Source of the DNA: Cellulomonas humilata | Lineage (GTDB): Bacteria; Actinomycetota; Actinomycetes; Actinomycetales; Cellulomonadaceae | DNA length: 64,000 nucleotides | Assembly: GCF_030814415.1 (NCBI RefSeq) | Contig: NZ_JAUSVB010000007.1 | Span: forward strand, 111,079 to 175,078 | Direction of reading: 5' to 3' | Shown here: piece by piece, positions 63,956 to 64,000 of the stretch | How the letters are laid out: the number at the start of each line of letters is the position of its first letter | How positions within the stretch are numbered: the first letter of the stretch is position 1 | The notes under the pieces: generated by a model | Seen by the model: the letters and a program-made list of their open reading frames with translations, nothing else | What the model was told of the DNA's origin: nothing | The model's database searches: none | Translations under genes and position numbers: made by a program

Positions 63956-64000
63956 CCGGCGGCGTCCTACTCTCCCACACCCTGGCGAGTGCAGTACCAT
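63956..64000 (-). rRNA. rrf: 5S ribosomal RNA, 3' end (gene continues past window)
   Basis: The plus-strand text TCCGGCGGCGTCCTACTCTC and CCACACCCTGGCGAGTGCAG, then TACCAT, is the reverse complement of the conserved 3' half of actinobacterial 5S rRNA (GGTACTGCACTCGCC... GGGAGAGTAGGACGCCGCCGGA). About 45 bases are present. It implies an rRNA operon transcribed leftwards into the hairpins at 63832-63943. Confidence 0.93.

Overview
The window is high-GC DNA that is almost completely coding. Starts are often GTG, genes commonly overlap by four bases (GTGA/ATGA), and the GlgE glycogen pathway, GatCAB and an HTH-bearing ROK repertoire are present. This points to an actinobacterium. The sugar-utilisation genes and general gene style suggest Micrococcales, possibly Cellulomonas or a relative, but the genus is inferred and no marker gene was compared.

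Layout, left to right. At 1-6.6 kb lie the N-terminal part of a POT peptide transporter, a DNA photolyase, an ECF sigma factor with a SnoaL-like tail, an SDR-fold protein, a membrane protein divergent from a TetR repressor, and a GNAT enzyme. At 6.7-10.1 kb is gatCAB, for tRNA-dependent amidation. At 10.2-12.3 kb are small conserved proteins and a PH-domain membrane protein. At 12.3-20.2 kb is a carbohydrate cluster: TIM-barrel sugar isomerase, Gfo/Idh dehydrogenase, a ribose-type ABC transporter, a divergent ROK regulator and a ThuA-like protein. At 20.2-23.3 kb a TPP riboswitch precedes a thiamine-binding protein and an HMP-type ABC transporter. At 23.3-26.5 kb are an MFS exporter with a divergent HxlR regulator and a tandem GNAT protein. 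At 25.2-32.5 kb a minus-strand operon runs cysteine desulfurase, mnmA, MetE-like protein, membrane protein, ligA, GNAT. At 32.6-37.4 kb are a phosphotransferase-fold protein, a beta-propeller protein, a PLDc_N protein and etfBA. At 37.5-45.4 kb are glgX, a GNAT gene broken by an amber codon, an alpha/beta-hydrolase:glycosyltransferase fusion and two flavoproteins.

The last third is carbohydrate metabolism. glgE-treS-pep2 (45.5-50.6 kb) turns trehalose into maltose-1-phosphate and then alpha-glucan, and glgB (61.0-63.2 kb) adds the branches. Between them sits a block of ROK regulator, CUT1 ABC transporter without its ATPase, GH36 alpha-galactosidase, GH2 beta-mannosidase and a LacI-type effector domain lacking its DNA-binding domain. 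This looks like a galacto-manno-oligosaccharide utilisation locus. Two nearly identical promoters (51912 and 57414) tie the transporter to the mannosidase. The window ends in a small P-loop kinase, three tandem hairpins and the 3' end of a minus-strand 5S rRNA gene.

Two patterns recur. Six convergent gene pairs end in a shared CTAG tetranucleotide that supplies both TAG stops. About ten genes carry a TANNNT -10-like box six or seven bases before the start codon with no ribosome-binding site, which fits leaderless transcripts. No CRISPR array, insertion sequence, tRNA or prophage was seen. I found no clearly new multi-gene system. The most unusual items are the twin promoters with the inserted galactomannan block, the hydrolase:glycosyltransferase fusion with a Cys nucleophile position, the HTH-less LacI protein and the SDR lacking its catalytic residues.
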